Shown here piece by piece: positions 42,163 to 50,921 of a stretch of DNA of 64,000 nt. Source of the stretch: CAZNGF01 sp964572855 (lineage in GTDB: Bacteria > Bipolaricaulota > Bipolaricaulia > RBG-16-55-9 > JAJCYT01); contig CAZNGF010000003.1 of the NCBI GenBank assembly GCA_964572855.1, positions 19,439-83,438 on the forward strand. The letters run 5' to 3'. Numbering within the stretch: position 1 is the stretch's first letter; the number at the start of each line of letters is the position of its first letter. The notes below the pieces were generated by a model that was not told the DNA's origin, searched no databases, and saw nothing but the letters and a program-made list of their open reading frames with translations. The position numbers and the translations under genes are program-made.

Positions 42163-43019
42163 TGAACAAAGTCAGACGTTTCCTCGGCGCGATCCCGATC
42201 CACTTTGTCATCGTCGTGGTCGGGTTCATCTGGCTGCTGCCCTCGGTGGGCATCTTCGTGACCTCGTTCCGGCCCCGCAGCGAGATCATCGACTCGGGCT
42301 GGTGGAGCGTGCTCATGTTCCCGTTCGAGTTCAGCCAGCTCACGATCCAGAACTACGTCGACGTGCTCACCCAGGAGGGGCTGCTGCAGTCGTTTTTCAA
42401 CAGCATCCAGATCGCGATCCCCGCCACGCTCATCCCGATCCTGGTGGGGGCGTTTGCGGCCTACGCCTTCGCCTGGATGAAGTTCCGCGGGCGCAACCTG
42501 CTGCTCATGCTCGTGATCGGGCTCATCGTGATCCCGCTGCAGGTCACCTTCATCCCGGTGCTGACGCTGTTTACCAAGGTCGGCCTGGGCGGGACGCTGG
42601 TGGGCTTGTGGCTGGCGCACGCGGGCTACGGGCTGCCGCTGTTGGTTTACCTGCTCAGGAACTTCATGGGCGGGCTGCCCAAGGAGCTGTTCGAGTCGGC
42701 CTTCATCGACGGGGCCTCGCACTGGACGGCCTTCTATCGCCTCGTGCTGCCGCTGTCGCTGCCGGTGCTGGCCTCGCTGTTCATCTTCCAGTTCCTCTGG
42801 GTCTGGAACGACCTGCTGGTGGCGCTGGTCTACGTGGGCGGCGCCCAGGAGACCGCGCCCATGACGCTCACGATCTCCAACATGATCGGCGCGCGCGGCG
42901 AGGACTGGCACCTGCTCACGGCCGCGGCCTTCGTCTCGATGATCGTGCCGCTGATCGTGTTCTTCTCGCTGCAGCGCTTCTTCGTGCGCGGCATCCTGGC
43001 CGGCTCGCTCAAGGGGTGA
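42162..43019 (+). CDS. Sugar ABC transporter permease (MalG/UgpE-like)
   Basis: A 285-residue permease with six helices: HFVIVVVGFIWLLPSVGIFVTSFRP at the start, AYAFAWMKFRGRNLLLML, LPLLVYLLRNFMGGLPKELFESAFIDGASHW (coupling loop with the EAA-type ESAFIDGAS) and FIFQFLWVWNDLLVALV. Its ATG overlaps the previous stop as TAATG, showing strict coupling with the MalF-like permease. No ATPase gene follows; a shared MsmX/UgpC-type ATPase encoded elsewhere is probably used, as is common for this transporter class. Confidence 0.9.
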   Translation: MNKVRRFLGAIPIHFVIVVVGFIWLLPSVGIFVTSFRPRSEIIDSGWWSVLMFPFEFSQLTIQNYVDVLTQEGLLQSFFNSIQIAIPATLIPILVGAFAAYAFAWMKFRGRNLLLMLVIGLIVIPLQVTFIPVLTLFTKVGLGGTLVGLWLAHAGYGLPLLVYLLRNFMGGLPKELFESAFIDGASHWTAFYRLVLPLSLPVLASLFIFQFLWVWNDLLVALVYVGGAQETAPMTLTISNMIGARGEDWHLLTAAAFVSMIVPLIVFFSLQRFFVRGILAGSLKG

Positions 43020-43069
43020 GAAGCATCGAAGCTTGCAGGCGGGTCAGCCCGAACGATGTCGGGGTTTTG

Positions 43070-43714
43070 TTAACGGCGCTCAGGGAACTGGAGCGCGTCG
43101 AAGTCGGCGCTGACCACGGCGTCGGCGCGCGCCTTGTGCCCCGAGATAATCCCGTGCTCGCGCTCGAGCACGTCCTGGACGAACGGTTCAAACGGGTCAC
43201 GGGCGCGCTGCTTGCGCGCGTCGAGCGTGCGGTGGTAGTCCCGGTCGATGAAGGCGCGGAAGTCGGCGAATTCCAATAAGCTCGTGTAGGTCCCCTCGGC
43301 GATCAGGACGCGCCAGCCGGCGGTGTCGAGCTCCTCGGCCGTGACCCGGTCCTCGTCGTAGATCACCAGCGGCTTATAGAGCGGGTTCTCGCCGCGCTTG
43401 AAGGAGCGCACGTTCGAATCCAGAAAGTCGAGCTTGACCTCGTAGGGCCCCACCTGTTCCAGGTTGCGCTTGCGCATGGCGTGGTTGGTCTTGGGCGGGA
43501 ACACGAAGTAGTCGTCCTGCTGCAGCACGCCGCTGGGCACGCCGCGCTCGTTGAACAGCCGGGCGATTTCCGAGGCCAGCTCGGACTTGCCCGAGCCCGA
43601 CTCGCCCGCCACGGTCAGGGCGAACTTCTCGGTCAGGCGCCCGGCCAGCGCCTCGACCAGGTCCTGGGCGCGGGCGGTGTGGTGCGGCTCGATCACGAGC
43701 TTGTCGCCGATCAT
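43070..43714 (-). CDS. P-loop kinase, uridine-kinase-like
   Basis: A 214-residue P-loop protein with Walker A LTVAGESGSGKSELASEIA (about residue 36), a GVLQQDDYFVF segment with the acidic catalytic region (as in uridine and phosphoribulokinases), the RVLIAEGTYTSLLE strand (Walker-B-like Glu) and an IDRDYHRTLDARKQRARD lid with Arg residues. The substrate may be a nucleoside or a sugar. ATG at 43714 overlaps the sucrose-phosphate-synthase-like stop as ATGA, so it is coupled to that gene and may act in sugar phosphate or UDP-sugar metabolism. Convergent with the MalG-like gene, 50 bases apart. Confidence 0.8.
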   Translation of the reverse strand: MIGDKLVIEPHHTARAQDLVEALAGRLTEKFALTVAGESGSGKSELASEIARLFNERGVPSGVLQQDDYFVFPPKTNHAMRKRNLEQVGPYEVKLDFLDSNVRSFKRGENPLYKPLVIYDEDRVTAEELDTAGWRVLIAEGTYTSLLEFADFRAFIDRDYHRTLDARKQRARDPFEPFVQDVLEREHGIISGHKARADAVVSADFDALQFPERR

Positions 43715-45201
43715 GTTCCCTCCTCGAAGTACTGTGCGGCCAGCGTCTCCGGCGCGATGTCGGTCTCGGGGCGCGGGTCCGTGAAGTAGGCGGGAATCGG
43801 TTCCCGCGCCCGCTCGGCCTCGCCCCCGGCCAGCGCGGGCTCGATGGCGTCCAGGTAGCCCCGCGCCGTGCGCGCCCAGGTGTAGCGGCGCTCGACGCGC
43901 TTGATTCCGGCGTCCCGGTACCCCTCCCAGTCGTCGCCCAGCACCTCGAGCAGGCCGCGGGCCACGTCTCCCGGCGAGTCGGGATCGACCAGCGCGCCGT
44001 AGCGCGTTCCTCCGTCGTCGACCAGGCTCTCGCTCGGCCCGCCGTGGCGCGTGACGGCCGCGGGCAGGCCGCAGCTCATGGCCTCCAGCGGCGCCAGACC
44101 GAACGGCTCATAGAGCGCGGTGAGCGCGAACGCCCCGCGCCGTTCGGCCGCGAACCGGTAGGCCGCGGCCAGCTCGGCCTGGCTCTCCAGCGGGAAGGCC
44201 GTCACGGCGCCCCACAAATCGGCCTCCTCGATCAGATCCACAAGGTCGCCCATGAGGGCGCGTTCCGCGTCCTTCATGGGCGCGCGGTCGCGCAGCGGAT
44301 CCTCGACGCCGCGCACGACGACCGCCAGGTTGGCCACGGCGCGCAAGGACGCCGACTCGGCGAAGGCGCGCACCAGCCCGGCGTGGTTCTTCTTGGGGTC
44401 GAGCCGGCTGGCGCAGATCACCAGCGGCAGCCCGCGCCGGCCGCGCTCGAGGTCGCGCGCCAGGGCGTGCTCGACCCGCTGCCGGATGTCCCCGTCCAGC
44501 TCGCCCTTTTCAGGAGAGAACACGCGCCGGTTGACGCCGGGCGGCACGACCGCGAAGCGCGCCGAGTCGGGCGCAATCGCGCCCGCGTAGGCGCGGTGCG
44601 CGAACTGCTCGCGCTGCTCCTGCCGCGTGCTCGCGATCACGCGCGCGGCGTGGCTCATGGCCACGCGCTCGGCCGCAACCCGCCGGGCGAAGTGGAAACG
44701 CGCGTCCAGTTGGGCCAGGTTGTCGCGGTTCGCCCCGAGCTTGTCCAGCTTCTGCGCCCCGAGCGAGTGGCCCGTGAACGTGAACGGCACGCCGGTCTCG
44801 CGGCGCAGCAGCGCCCCGACCAGGCCGCCGTCGGCGTAGTGCCCGGTGAAAAAGTCCGGCGTCCCGCCGTCGCGCTCGTAGAAGGCGAGGACCTGGGCGA
44901 GCCAATCGGTCCCGAGGTGCGGCCAGAGCTGTTCCTTGGGCAGGAACGCGTCGGGGCCACACGGCAGGCGCACGATCCGCACGCGCTCGACGCCTTCGTA
45001 GCCGTCCAGCGGCGCGGCGAACTCGGGCCAGTCGGGGTCCTTGACCTGCCGCGTGAGGATGTCGACGCGGTGCCCCGCCTCGGCCCAGGCCAGCGCCAGC
45101 TCCTTGACGTAGACGAGCTGGCCGCCGAAGTCGGGGTGCTCGGTCCAGTAGCTGTCTTGGGAATCGAAGTTTCCCTGCGGGTTCAAACAGGCGATGTGCA
45201 T
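43711..45201 (-). CDS. Sucrose-phosphate-synthase-like glycosyltransferase (GT4)
   Basis: A 496-residue GT-B retaining glycosyltransferase. The N-terminal domain opens with NPQGNFDSQDSYWTEHPDFGGQ, the GGQLVYVKELA acceptor loop of sucrose-phosphate synthases, and has TGHSLGAQK; the C-terminal donor domain has SRLDPKKNHAGLVRAFA and the E-x7-E motif EPFGLAPLE. Such enzymes make sucrose 6-phosphate (or related glucosyl products) from nucleotide-glucose and fructose 6-phosphate, mostly as compatible solute. Mannosylfructose-phosphate synthase is a close alternative. ATG at 45201 starts MHIACLNPQGN. Coupled to the P-loop kinase and divergent from a HAD phosphatase that could remove the phosphate. 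Confidence 0.85.
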   Translation of the reverse strand: MHIACLNPQGNFDSQDSYWTEHPDFGGQLVYVKELALAWAEAGHRVDILTRQVKDPDWPEFAAPLDGYEGVERVRIVRLPCGPDAFLPKEQLWPHLGTDWLAQVLAFYERDGGTPDFFTGHYADGGLVGALLRRETGVPFTFTGHSLGAQKLDKLGANRDNLAQLDARFHFARRVAAERVAMSHAARVIASTRQEQREQFAHRAYAGAIAPDSARFAVVPPGVNRRVFSPEKGELDGDIRQRVEHALARDLERGRRGLPLVICASRLDPKKNHAGLVRAFAESASLRAVANLAVVVRGVEDPLRDRAPMKDAERALMGDLVDLIEEADLWGAVTAFPLESQAELAAAYRFAAERRGAFALTALYEPFGLAPLEAMSCGLPAAVTRHGGPSESLVDDGGTRYGALVDPDSPGDVARGLLEVLGDDWEGYRDAGIKRVERRYTWARTARGYLDAIEPALAGGEAERAREPIPAYFTDPRPETDIAPETLAAQYFEEGT

Positions 45202-45301
45202 AAATATCCTTACGCGACCGTAGCGGGGCTATTGTAGGCTTGCCCGCGCCCGCGCTCAACGTGAGGTGGTCCCCTCGGGCGCGAACGGTACACTCGGGCC
45301 C

Positions 45302-46006
45302 ATGAAACCGAGCCGGCTGCTGTTGTTCGACGTGGACGGGACGCTGGTGTTGAGCGGCGGCGTCGCGGGCCGCGTCATGGTCGCATCCCTCGAAGCCGAG
45401 GTCGGGCACGCCATCCAAGACCACCCGCGCCTGTTCGCCGGCTCGACCGACCGGCGCATCCTGCGCGAACTGATCGCCCACAACGGCGCGCGCGTGGACG
45501 ACGTTCCCGCCGCGACGGACCGGGTGCTCGCGGCGTACTTGCGCCGCGTCCCGGCGGCACTGGCCGCGCCGGGCGTCGTGCGCGTTTTGCCCGGCGTGCG
45601 GGCGCTGTTGGACCGGCTGGTGGCCGACGGCCGCTTCGCCCTCGGCCTGCTGACGGGCAACGTGGCCGGCGGGGCGCGCGCCAAGCTCCGCCCTGTCGAT
45701 CTGGACGCCTACTTCCCCGTCGGCGCCTTCGGCGACGACGCCGAGGCGCGCGACGAGCTGCCGCCGGTGGCGTTGCGGCGGGCGCGCGAACGCTTCGGCG
45801 TCGACTTCGCCCCCGAGCGGGTCTGGATCATCGGCGACACGCCGCGCGACGTGGCCTGCGCCCGCGCCCACGGTCTGCGCTGCCTGGCCGTGGCCACGGG
45901 CTGGTACTCGTCCCAAGAGCTGGCGGCACACGAACCCGACGCCCTGCTGGGAACGCTTTCCGACACCGAACACGTCTTGCAGCTGCTCGCCGGCCAGGGG
46001 CGTTGA
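45302..46006 (+). CDS. HAD superfamily hydrolase
   Basis: A 234-residue HAD phosphatase: motif I LLLFDVDGTLVLSGG (nucleophile Asp 10), motif II LGLLTGNVAGG, motif III Lys region GARAKL, and motif IV WIIGDTPRDVACARAHG, with a helical C1 cap between motifs I and II (about 18-85). It looks like the phosphoglycolate-phosphatase group. The gene is divergent from the sucrose-phosphate-synthase-like gene, so it may supply the matching sugar-phosphate phosphatase, although true sucrose phosphatases belong to a different HAD cap class; this is inference. ATG at 45302 has no ribosome site; a TACACT box eight bases upstream may give a leaderless mRNA. Confidence 0.85.
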   Translation: MKPSRLLLFDVDGTLVLSGGVAGRVMVASLEAEVGHAIQDHPRLFAGSTDRRILRELIAHNGARVDDVPAATDRVLAAYLRRVPAALAAPGVVRVLPGVRALLDRLVADGRFALGLLTGNVAGGARAKLRPVDLDAYFPVGAFGDDAEARDELPPVALRRARERFGVDFAPERVWIIGDTPRDVACARAHGLRCLAVATGWYSSQELAAHEPDALLGTLSDTEHVLQLLAGQGR

Positions 46007-46050
46007 ACGGGCGACATGCTCCCAAGAGCGCTCATCGGATGGGGGCAGAC

Positions 46051-46794
46051 TCAGCGCGTCTGGGTGCGCCTCGGCGCGCGGTGCAGCTCGACGTCGGGCA
46101 CCCAGGCGTCGGTGTCGACGATCATGACCAGGACGTGATCGCGATGGGGATCGAGCGCCCGGCCGCGCGGGGGGATCACGACGTGCGGCAGGAAGGTGGT
46201 CGCGGGGAAGCGCCACCCGCGCCGGCGCGAGTAGCCGGCCGCCTTGGGACCCTGCTCGTCGTAGACGAGCACGAAGCTCGTCAGGTAGCGCTTGGAGCGC
46301 ACGGGCCAGCGGAGGCGCCCGCCCGCCACCGAGACGCCGTCGCTCACCCGGGTGCGGGCACGGTGGCCGCGCGAGCCGAGCAGGCCGGCGTCGTAGCGCC
46401 CGCCCGCGCGGTCGAAGCCGGTGAGCCGATAGCGGCGCGCGCGCCGCTCCGGGGGGACGACGTAGGCCAGAATCGCGCCGCCCATGAGCGGCTGCGGGAC
46501 GAAGTCGGGAAAGCCCTCCAGCGCGTAGCGCACGCAGTGCGGCAGCGGGTAGAACAGGATCGCATCGCCCCCGTCGAGACCCGGCACCAGCGGGAGCTCG
46601 CCGCTGACCACGCAAGCCAGGATGCGCTCGGCGGTGTAGCGCTCGACCCAGCGCCGCAGGAGCCACGGCGCCAAGAAGAAGGCCAGCTCGGCGCTGGCCA
46701 CGGTCGTGCGGGGAATGGCCATCATGCCCCAGCTCACGAACTTGCTGAACAGCGACCAGGCCAGACCGCCCTTGGGTGGCGCTTGCGCGTGCAT
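46051..46794 (-). CDS. Protein of unknown function, possibly membrane-associated
   Basis: A 247-residue Arg/Pro-rich protein that I cannot assign to a family. It has a moderately hydrophobic N-terminal half (LFSKFVSWGMMAIP, ELAFFLAPWLLRRWV, ERILACVVSGELPLVPG), a central QPLMGGAILAYVVPPERRARRY stretch and a C-terminal beta-rich part ending HVLVMIVDTDAWVPDVEL. ATG at 46794 is chosen because an extended TAGAAT -10 (46802-46807) lies seven bases upstream, implying a leaderless mRNA; longer upstream open frame has no start support. Convergent with the HAD gene, single-gene unit. Confidence 0.6.
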   Translation of the reverse strand: MHAQAPPKGGLAWSLFSKFVSWGMMAIPRTTVASAELAFFLAPWLLRRWVERYTAERILACVVSGELPLVPGLDGGDAILFYPLPHCVRYALEGFPDFVPQPLMGGAILAYVVPPERRARRYRLTGFDRAGGRYDAGLLGSRGHRARTRVSDGVSVAGGRLRWPVRSKRYLTSFVLVYDEQGPKAAGYSRRRGWRFPATTFLPHVVIPPRGRALDPHRDHVLVMIVDTDAWVPDVELHRAPRRTQTR

Positions 46795-46801
46795 GGCCGC
46801 C

Positions 46802-46807
46802 ATTCTA
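46802..46807 (-). promoter_or_regulatory. -10 element of the 46051-46794 gene (leaderless)
   Basis: Minus-strand TGGTAGAAT is an extended -10; its last base is eight bases from the A of the ATG at 46794, placing the transcript start next to the start codon. Confidence 0.5.
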
Positions 46808-47002
46808 CCACGCGCCGACGGCGCTGCGCTGGCGCTGTGTGCGGGCCAACGGTCCGCGATCTCGCCATCTACAGAGCACGACTGCGATTCCGACATGCCA
46901 GTACGTGCGTGGGAGTGGATCACGCCTCCCCGGAATGTCTTGAGCATTACCTTCCGTTGTAATAACCCTTACATCTTCTGGGTAGGGGGTCCACTATATT
47001 GG

Positions 47003-47127
47003 ACGTGTTAAGCAGGGGAGGAAGGGCCTGGTCCAAGTCCCAGGAGACCTTCTTCTTCAGCAACCTCCAAACCCCTGCCTCCTCAACACAAAGGGCGATT
47101 CCCCGCAAGGGGGATCGCCCTTCCCCT
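47003..47127 (+). ncRNA. Candidate structured small RNA with its own terminator
   Basis: In a gene-free stretch (46808-47226) a set of nested pairings can be drawn: GTGTT/AACAC (47005-47009, 47085-47089), GCAGGGG/CCCCTGC (47012-47018, 47072-47078), GAAGG/CCTTC (47021-47025, 47048-47052) and CCTGG/CCAGG (47027-47031, 47040-47044). Right after it a 14-bp stem AAGGGCGAT(T/C)CCCC (47091-47104, 47109-47122) with a GCAA tetraloop and CCCCTTTG tail looks like a terminator. A TATATT box (46995-47000) lies just upstream. It does not match SRP, tmRNA or RNase P motifs I know. Confidence 0.35.
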
Positions 47128-47280
47128 TTGTTGCGCTCCCCGGCCACAGCGGGTGGATCACGTTGCTCGCGACCGTGGGGCACGGCCGGCCGTTTGACTT
47201 CTCCATGCCAGATGGAATGAACGGCCGTGCTCCTTGCAAAGCGCGGACGCGCCCCCGACCCTGAGCGGACCAAGCCGGAG

Positions 47281-48504
47281 GTGAGTGCAATCGAAACCCA
47301 AGGCGACCGGCGCCTGCGCGAGCTCAGGGGCGCGCTGGTCGACGAGCTGCGACGCAAGGGCACGCTGCGCTCGCGGCGCGTGGCCGAGGCGTTTGCGCGC
47401 GTGCCGCGCCACCTGTTCGTCCCCGACGTCGCCCCGGACGCGGTCTATGCCGACCGCGTCCTGCCGCTCAAGCACGAGGGCGGCGAGCTGGTGAGCTCGT
47501 CCTCGCAGCCCTCGATCATGGCCATCATGCTGGAACAGCTCGACCCGCAGCCCGGCGAGCGCGTGCTCGAGGTCGGCACGGGGTCGGGCTACAACGCCGC
47601 GCTGCTGGGCCAGCTCGTGGGCGAGGCGGGCCGGGTCGTCTCGCTCGACATCGACCCCGACCTGGTCGCCGGGGCGCGCGAACACCTGGACGGGTTGGGC
47701 GTGACCAACGTCGAAGTCCACTGTGCCGACGGCGCCGACGGGTACAGCGACGCCGCGCCCTACGACCGCATCGTGCTCACGGCCGGCGCCGCCGACATCG
47801 CCCCGGCCTGGTGGGCGCAGCTCGCTGCGTGCGGGCGCCTGCTGTTGCCGTTCAAGATCCGCACGGCGTACGACCAGGCCTCGATCGCGTTCCAGCGCCG
47901 CGGGGACCGGTTGGAGAGCGTCTCGGTCAGCCCGTGCCTGTTCATGGGGCTGCGGGGCGCCATGGCGGGGACGGAGCGCGCGGTGACGCTCGAGGCGGGG
48001 CTGCGCTTGGCGACCGAGCGCTTGCACGACGTGTCCGCCGTGCGCCGCTGGCTGCGCGGGCCGCGGCGCCGCTGGCCCGCGCGTGTCGCCCCGCGCTCGC
48101 CGGACGCGCTCGCGCTCTGGCTCGCGCTGCACGAGCCCGGCTTCTGCTACCTGCTCCTGGAGGACGGCGCGGAGGCCCCCGTGCCCGTCTTGTCCCAGTG
48201 GGGCACCAGCCGGGCCACCTTCGGGTTGCTCGACGCCGAGGGGCTCTGCGCCCTGGGGCCGCCGGGCCAGCCCCCCGCGGCGCGGGTCCCCACACCGCTG
48301 AGCGTCCACGGCTTCGGCCTGCACGACGGGCTGGCGCGGCACCTGATCGAACGGCTCGTGAACTGGGACGGGATCGGCCAGCCCGGCTGGCGGGCGCTCT
48401 ACGCCCGCGCCTACCCGGAAGACGCCTCCCCCGACGTCGGGCCCGGCGAGGTCGTGCTGCGCAAGCGCTGGAGCCGGTTCGTCTTCGGTTGGGACACAGG
48501 CTAA
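47281..48504 (+). CDS. pcm: Protein-L-isoaspartate O-methyltransferase with long C-terminal extension
   Basis: A protein of about 407 residues. Residues 1-215 are a PIMT: RRVAEAFARVPRHLFVPD start, SSSSQPSIMAIML, the SAM-binding VLEVGTGSGYNAALLGQLV, VVSLDIDPDLV and YDRIVLTAGAADIAPAW, then GRLLLPFK. The enzyme methylates isoaspartyl damage in aged proteins so it reverts to aspartate. Plain PIMTs end near residue 215; here about 190 more residues follow (LGTERALTL-like strand, HEPGFCYLLLEDG, LIERLVNWDGIG), a domain I do not recognise, perhaps for target binding. The start is uncertain: GTG at 47281 fits the family length, GTG at 47227 is an alternative. Confidence 0.82.
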   Translation: MSAIETQGDRRLRELRGALVDELRRKGTLRSRRVAEAFARVPRHLFVPDVAPDAVYADRVLPLKHEGGELVSSSSQPSIMAIMLEQLDPQPGERVLEVGTGSGYNAALLGQLVGEAGRVVSLDIDPDLVAGAREHLDGLGVTNVEVHCADGADGYSDAAPYDRIVLTAGAADIAPAWWAQLAACGRLLLPFKIRTAYDQASIAFQRRGDRLESVSVSPCLFMGLRGAMAGTERAVTLEAGLRLATERLHDVSAVRRWLRGPRRRWPARVAPRSPDALALWLALHEPGFCYLLLEDGAEAPVPVLSQWGTSRATFGLLDAEGLCALGPPGQPPAARVPTPLSVHGFGLHDGLARHLIERLVNWDGIGQPGWRALYARAYPEDASPDVGPGEVVLRKRWSRFVFGWDTG

Positions 48505-48605
48505 CGCCCACACGGGCCCGCGTTGCGCCCGTGCGCCCCCATTGGTACAACAGCTAAGCGCAGGGGCAAAACCATCACCGCGACATTGGACAAGGGATTC
48601 TGAGA

Positions 48606-50921
48606 ATGGGGACACCATTGCTTGAGCTCGTGTTGCTCCCTTTCGTTGGCGCTTTGGCGCTGCTGGCGCTCTGCCGGGGGCGGCTGGACCGGACGGCCTC
48701 TTCGCTGGCGGGGGCGGTCCTGTTGGGCACCCTCGCCTTGGCCCTCCCGGCCCTGTCGGAGGCGTTGCGCGGGGGGACCGCAACCGTGTCGTTGCCCTGG
48801 GTGCCCTCGTTGGGGCTTGCGTTCTCGCTGGCCCTGGACGGGCTCAGCCTGGTGTTCGTGAGCCTCGTGCTCGGCATCGGCCTGCTCGTCGTGCTCTACG
48901 CCCACTACTACCTCGGACCCGACGAGCCGCGCCCCCGTTTCTTCGCCACGCTGCTGTTGTTCACCGGGGCCATGCTCGGGGTCGTGCTCTCGGCCAACCT
49001 GCTGTTGCTGGTGGTGTTCTGGGAGCTGACCAGCCTGGCCTCGTTCCTGCTGATCGGCTTCTGGCACGAGCGCGAGCGCGGGCGCTACGGGGCCTACCAG
49101 TCGTTGGTCGTGACCGCGTTGGGCGGCCTGGCGCTGCTGGCCGGGGTGATCCTGCTGGGCGGCGTGGCCGGGAGCTTCGAGTGGCCCGAGGTGCTGGCCC
49201 AGCGCGACGCCGTGCTGGCCAGCCCGCTGTTCCCCGCCATCCTGGGGCTGATCCTGCTCGGGGTGTTTACCAAGTCGGGCCAGTTTCCGTTCCACCTCTG
49301 GATCCCCAACGCCATGCAGGCGCCCACGCCGGTGAGCGCGTTTTTGCACTCGGCCACCATGGTCAAGGCCGGGGTGTTCCTGCTGGCCCGCCTCTTTCCC
49401 CTGTTTTCCGGTACGGGCTGGTGGTTTTACACCGTGGGGATCGCGGGGATGGCCACCATGGCCTTTGCGGCCTACGCCGCCCTGCGCCAGAGCGACCTCA
49501 AGGCGCTGCTGGCCTACTCGACGGTGAGCAACCTGGGCATGATCACCGCGCTGCTGGGCTTCGGCAGCGAGGCCGGCGCCACCGCCGCGGTGTTCCACGT
49601 CATCAACCACGCCGTGTTCAAGGCCTCGCTGTTTTTGTCGGTGGGCGTGGTCGAACACGAGACCGGCACGCGCAACCTCAACCGGCTGGGGGGACTGCGG
49701 CGCGCCATGCCGTGGACCGCGACGCTGGCCACGGTCTCGGCGCTGGCCATGGCCGGCGTGCCCTTGCTCAACGGCTTCCTCAGCAAGGAGCTCTTTCTGG
49801 ACGCCAGCCTGCTGGCGCGCCACGAGGGCGAGTTCGCCGTCCTGTTCCCGCTGGTGGCCACGGCCGCCAGCGCCTTCACCATGGCCTACTCCCTGCGCTT
49901 CATCGGCGAGACGTTCTTCGGCGCGCCCAAGGAGTCCCTGCCCGCCCCGGCGCACGATCCCGTGCCGTGGATGCTCGTCCCCGTGCAGTTGCTCGTGCTC
50001 GCGTGCCTGACGATCGGGCTGGCGCCGAACTGGTCCGTCGTGCCGTTTTTGGGGCCGGCCGTGACCGCGCTGCTGGAGCACCCGGTGGTGCTGGACGTCA
50101 AGCTCTGGCACGGGGTCACGCCCGCCCTGCTGATGAGCGCCGCCGCCCTGACGGCCGGCGGGCTCATGTACGCCGGCCGGCGCCGGGTCTGGGCCTGGCA
50201 GGAGCGCCTCTCGCCCGGGATCGAGGCCAATCGGGTCTACGACGCCTGCGTGGCGGGGATGCTGGCGGGCGCGGCGTGGCTCACGGGCACGTTGCAATCG
50301 GGCTCGCTGCGGCGCTACCTCTGGATCGGCGTGAGCTCCCTGCTCGTCGGCGCCGCGGCCGCGCTGCTGCCGGTCTCGGGCCTGCTGGCCTGGCCCGCGC
50401 TTGAAGCCCCGCCGCCGACCTTCGTGCTGTTTGCCGCGGTCATGGGCGCGGCGCTGGCGGGGGTCGTGACGCTGCGCGGCCGGCTGGCCAGGATCCTGAG
50501 CTTAGGGATGGTGGGCACGGTCACCGTGCTCATCTACGCGCGCGCCAGCGCCCCCGACCTCGCGCTGACGCAACTGCTGATCGAGGTGGCCGTGTTGCTC
50601 GTGCTCCTGCTGGTGCTCCGGCGCCTGCCCGAGCGCCCCCTGCCGCCCGAGCCGCGCGCCCGGCGGGCGCGGGACGGGCTGCTGAGCGCGGCCGCCGGGC
50701 TCGGGGTGGCCACGCTGCTGTTGCTCATCCTGGCCCACCCCATCGAGCCCATATCGGCCTACCATCTGGAAAACAGCTACGCAGAGGCCGGGGGGCGCAA
50801 CGTCGTGAACGTGATCCTGGTCGACTTCCGCGGCTTCGACACGTTGGGCGAGATCACGGTGCTGGTCATCGGCGCGCTGGCGGTGTGGTCCCTGACCCGC
50901 GCGCGGCGGAGGGAGACATGA
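48606..50921 (+). CDS. mrpA: Mrp-type Na+/H+ antiporter subunit A
   Basis: A 771-residue membrane protein, the largest subunit of the multi-subunit cation/proton antiporter related to complex I NuoL. The NuoL-like part (about 1-480) contains VVFWELTSLASFLLIGFW with the membrane Glu, FTKSGQFPFHLWIPNAMQAPTPVSAFLHSATMVKAG with the pumping Lys and the antiporter signature, and LKALLAYSTVSNLGM; the C-terminal part (about 560-771) has the DUF4040/MrpB-like region ALTQLLIEVAVLLVLLLV and NVVNVILVDFRGFDTLGE. ATG at 48606 leads an operon mrpABCDEFG, all genes overlapping or nearly so. It exports sodium and supports alkali and salt tolerance. Confidence 0.93.
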   Translation: MGTPLLELVLLPFVGALALLALCRGRLDRTASSLAGAVLLGTLALALPALSEALRGGTATVSLPWVPSLGLAFSLALDGLSLVFVSLVLGIGLLVVLYAHYYLGPDEPRPRFFATLLLFTGAMLGVVLSANLLLLVVFWELTSLASFLLIGFWHERERGRYGAYQSLVVTALGGLALLAGVILLGGVAGSFEWPEVLAQRDAVLASPLFPAILGLILLGVFTKSGQFPFHLWIPNAMQAPTPVSAFLHSATMVKAGVFLLARLFPLFSGTGWWFYTVGIAGMATMAFAAYAALRQSDLKALLAYSTVSNLGMITALLGFGSEAGATAAVFHVINHAVFKASLFLSVGVVEHETGTRNLNRLGGLRRAMPWTATLATVSALAMAGVPLLNGFLSKELFLDASLLARHEGEFAVLFPLVATAASAFTMAYSLRFIGETFFGAPKESLPAPAHDPVPWMLVPVQLLVLACLTIGLAPNWSVVPFLGPAVTALLEHPVVLDVKLWHGVTPALLMSAAALTAGGLMYAGRRRVWAWQERLSPGIEANRVYDACVAGMLAGAAWLTGTLQSGSLRRYLWIGVSSLLVGAAAALLPVSGLLAWPALEAPPPTFVLFAAVMGAALAGVVTLRGRLARILSLGMVGTVTVLIYARASAPDLALTQLLIEVAVLLVLLLVLRRLPERPLPPEPRARRARDGLLSAAAGLGVATLLLLILAHPIEPISAYHLENSYAEAGGRNVVNVILVDFRGFDTLGEITVLVIGALAVWSLTRARRRET

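Noticed and set aside
47003..47090. tRNA, SRP RNA or tmRNA at the structured stretch
   Set aside because: No cloverleaf, no GGAAG...AGCA-type SRP loop and no tmRNA tag frame could be fitted.
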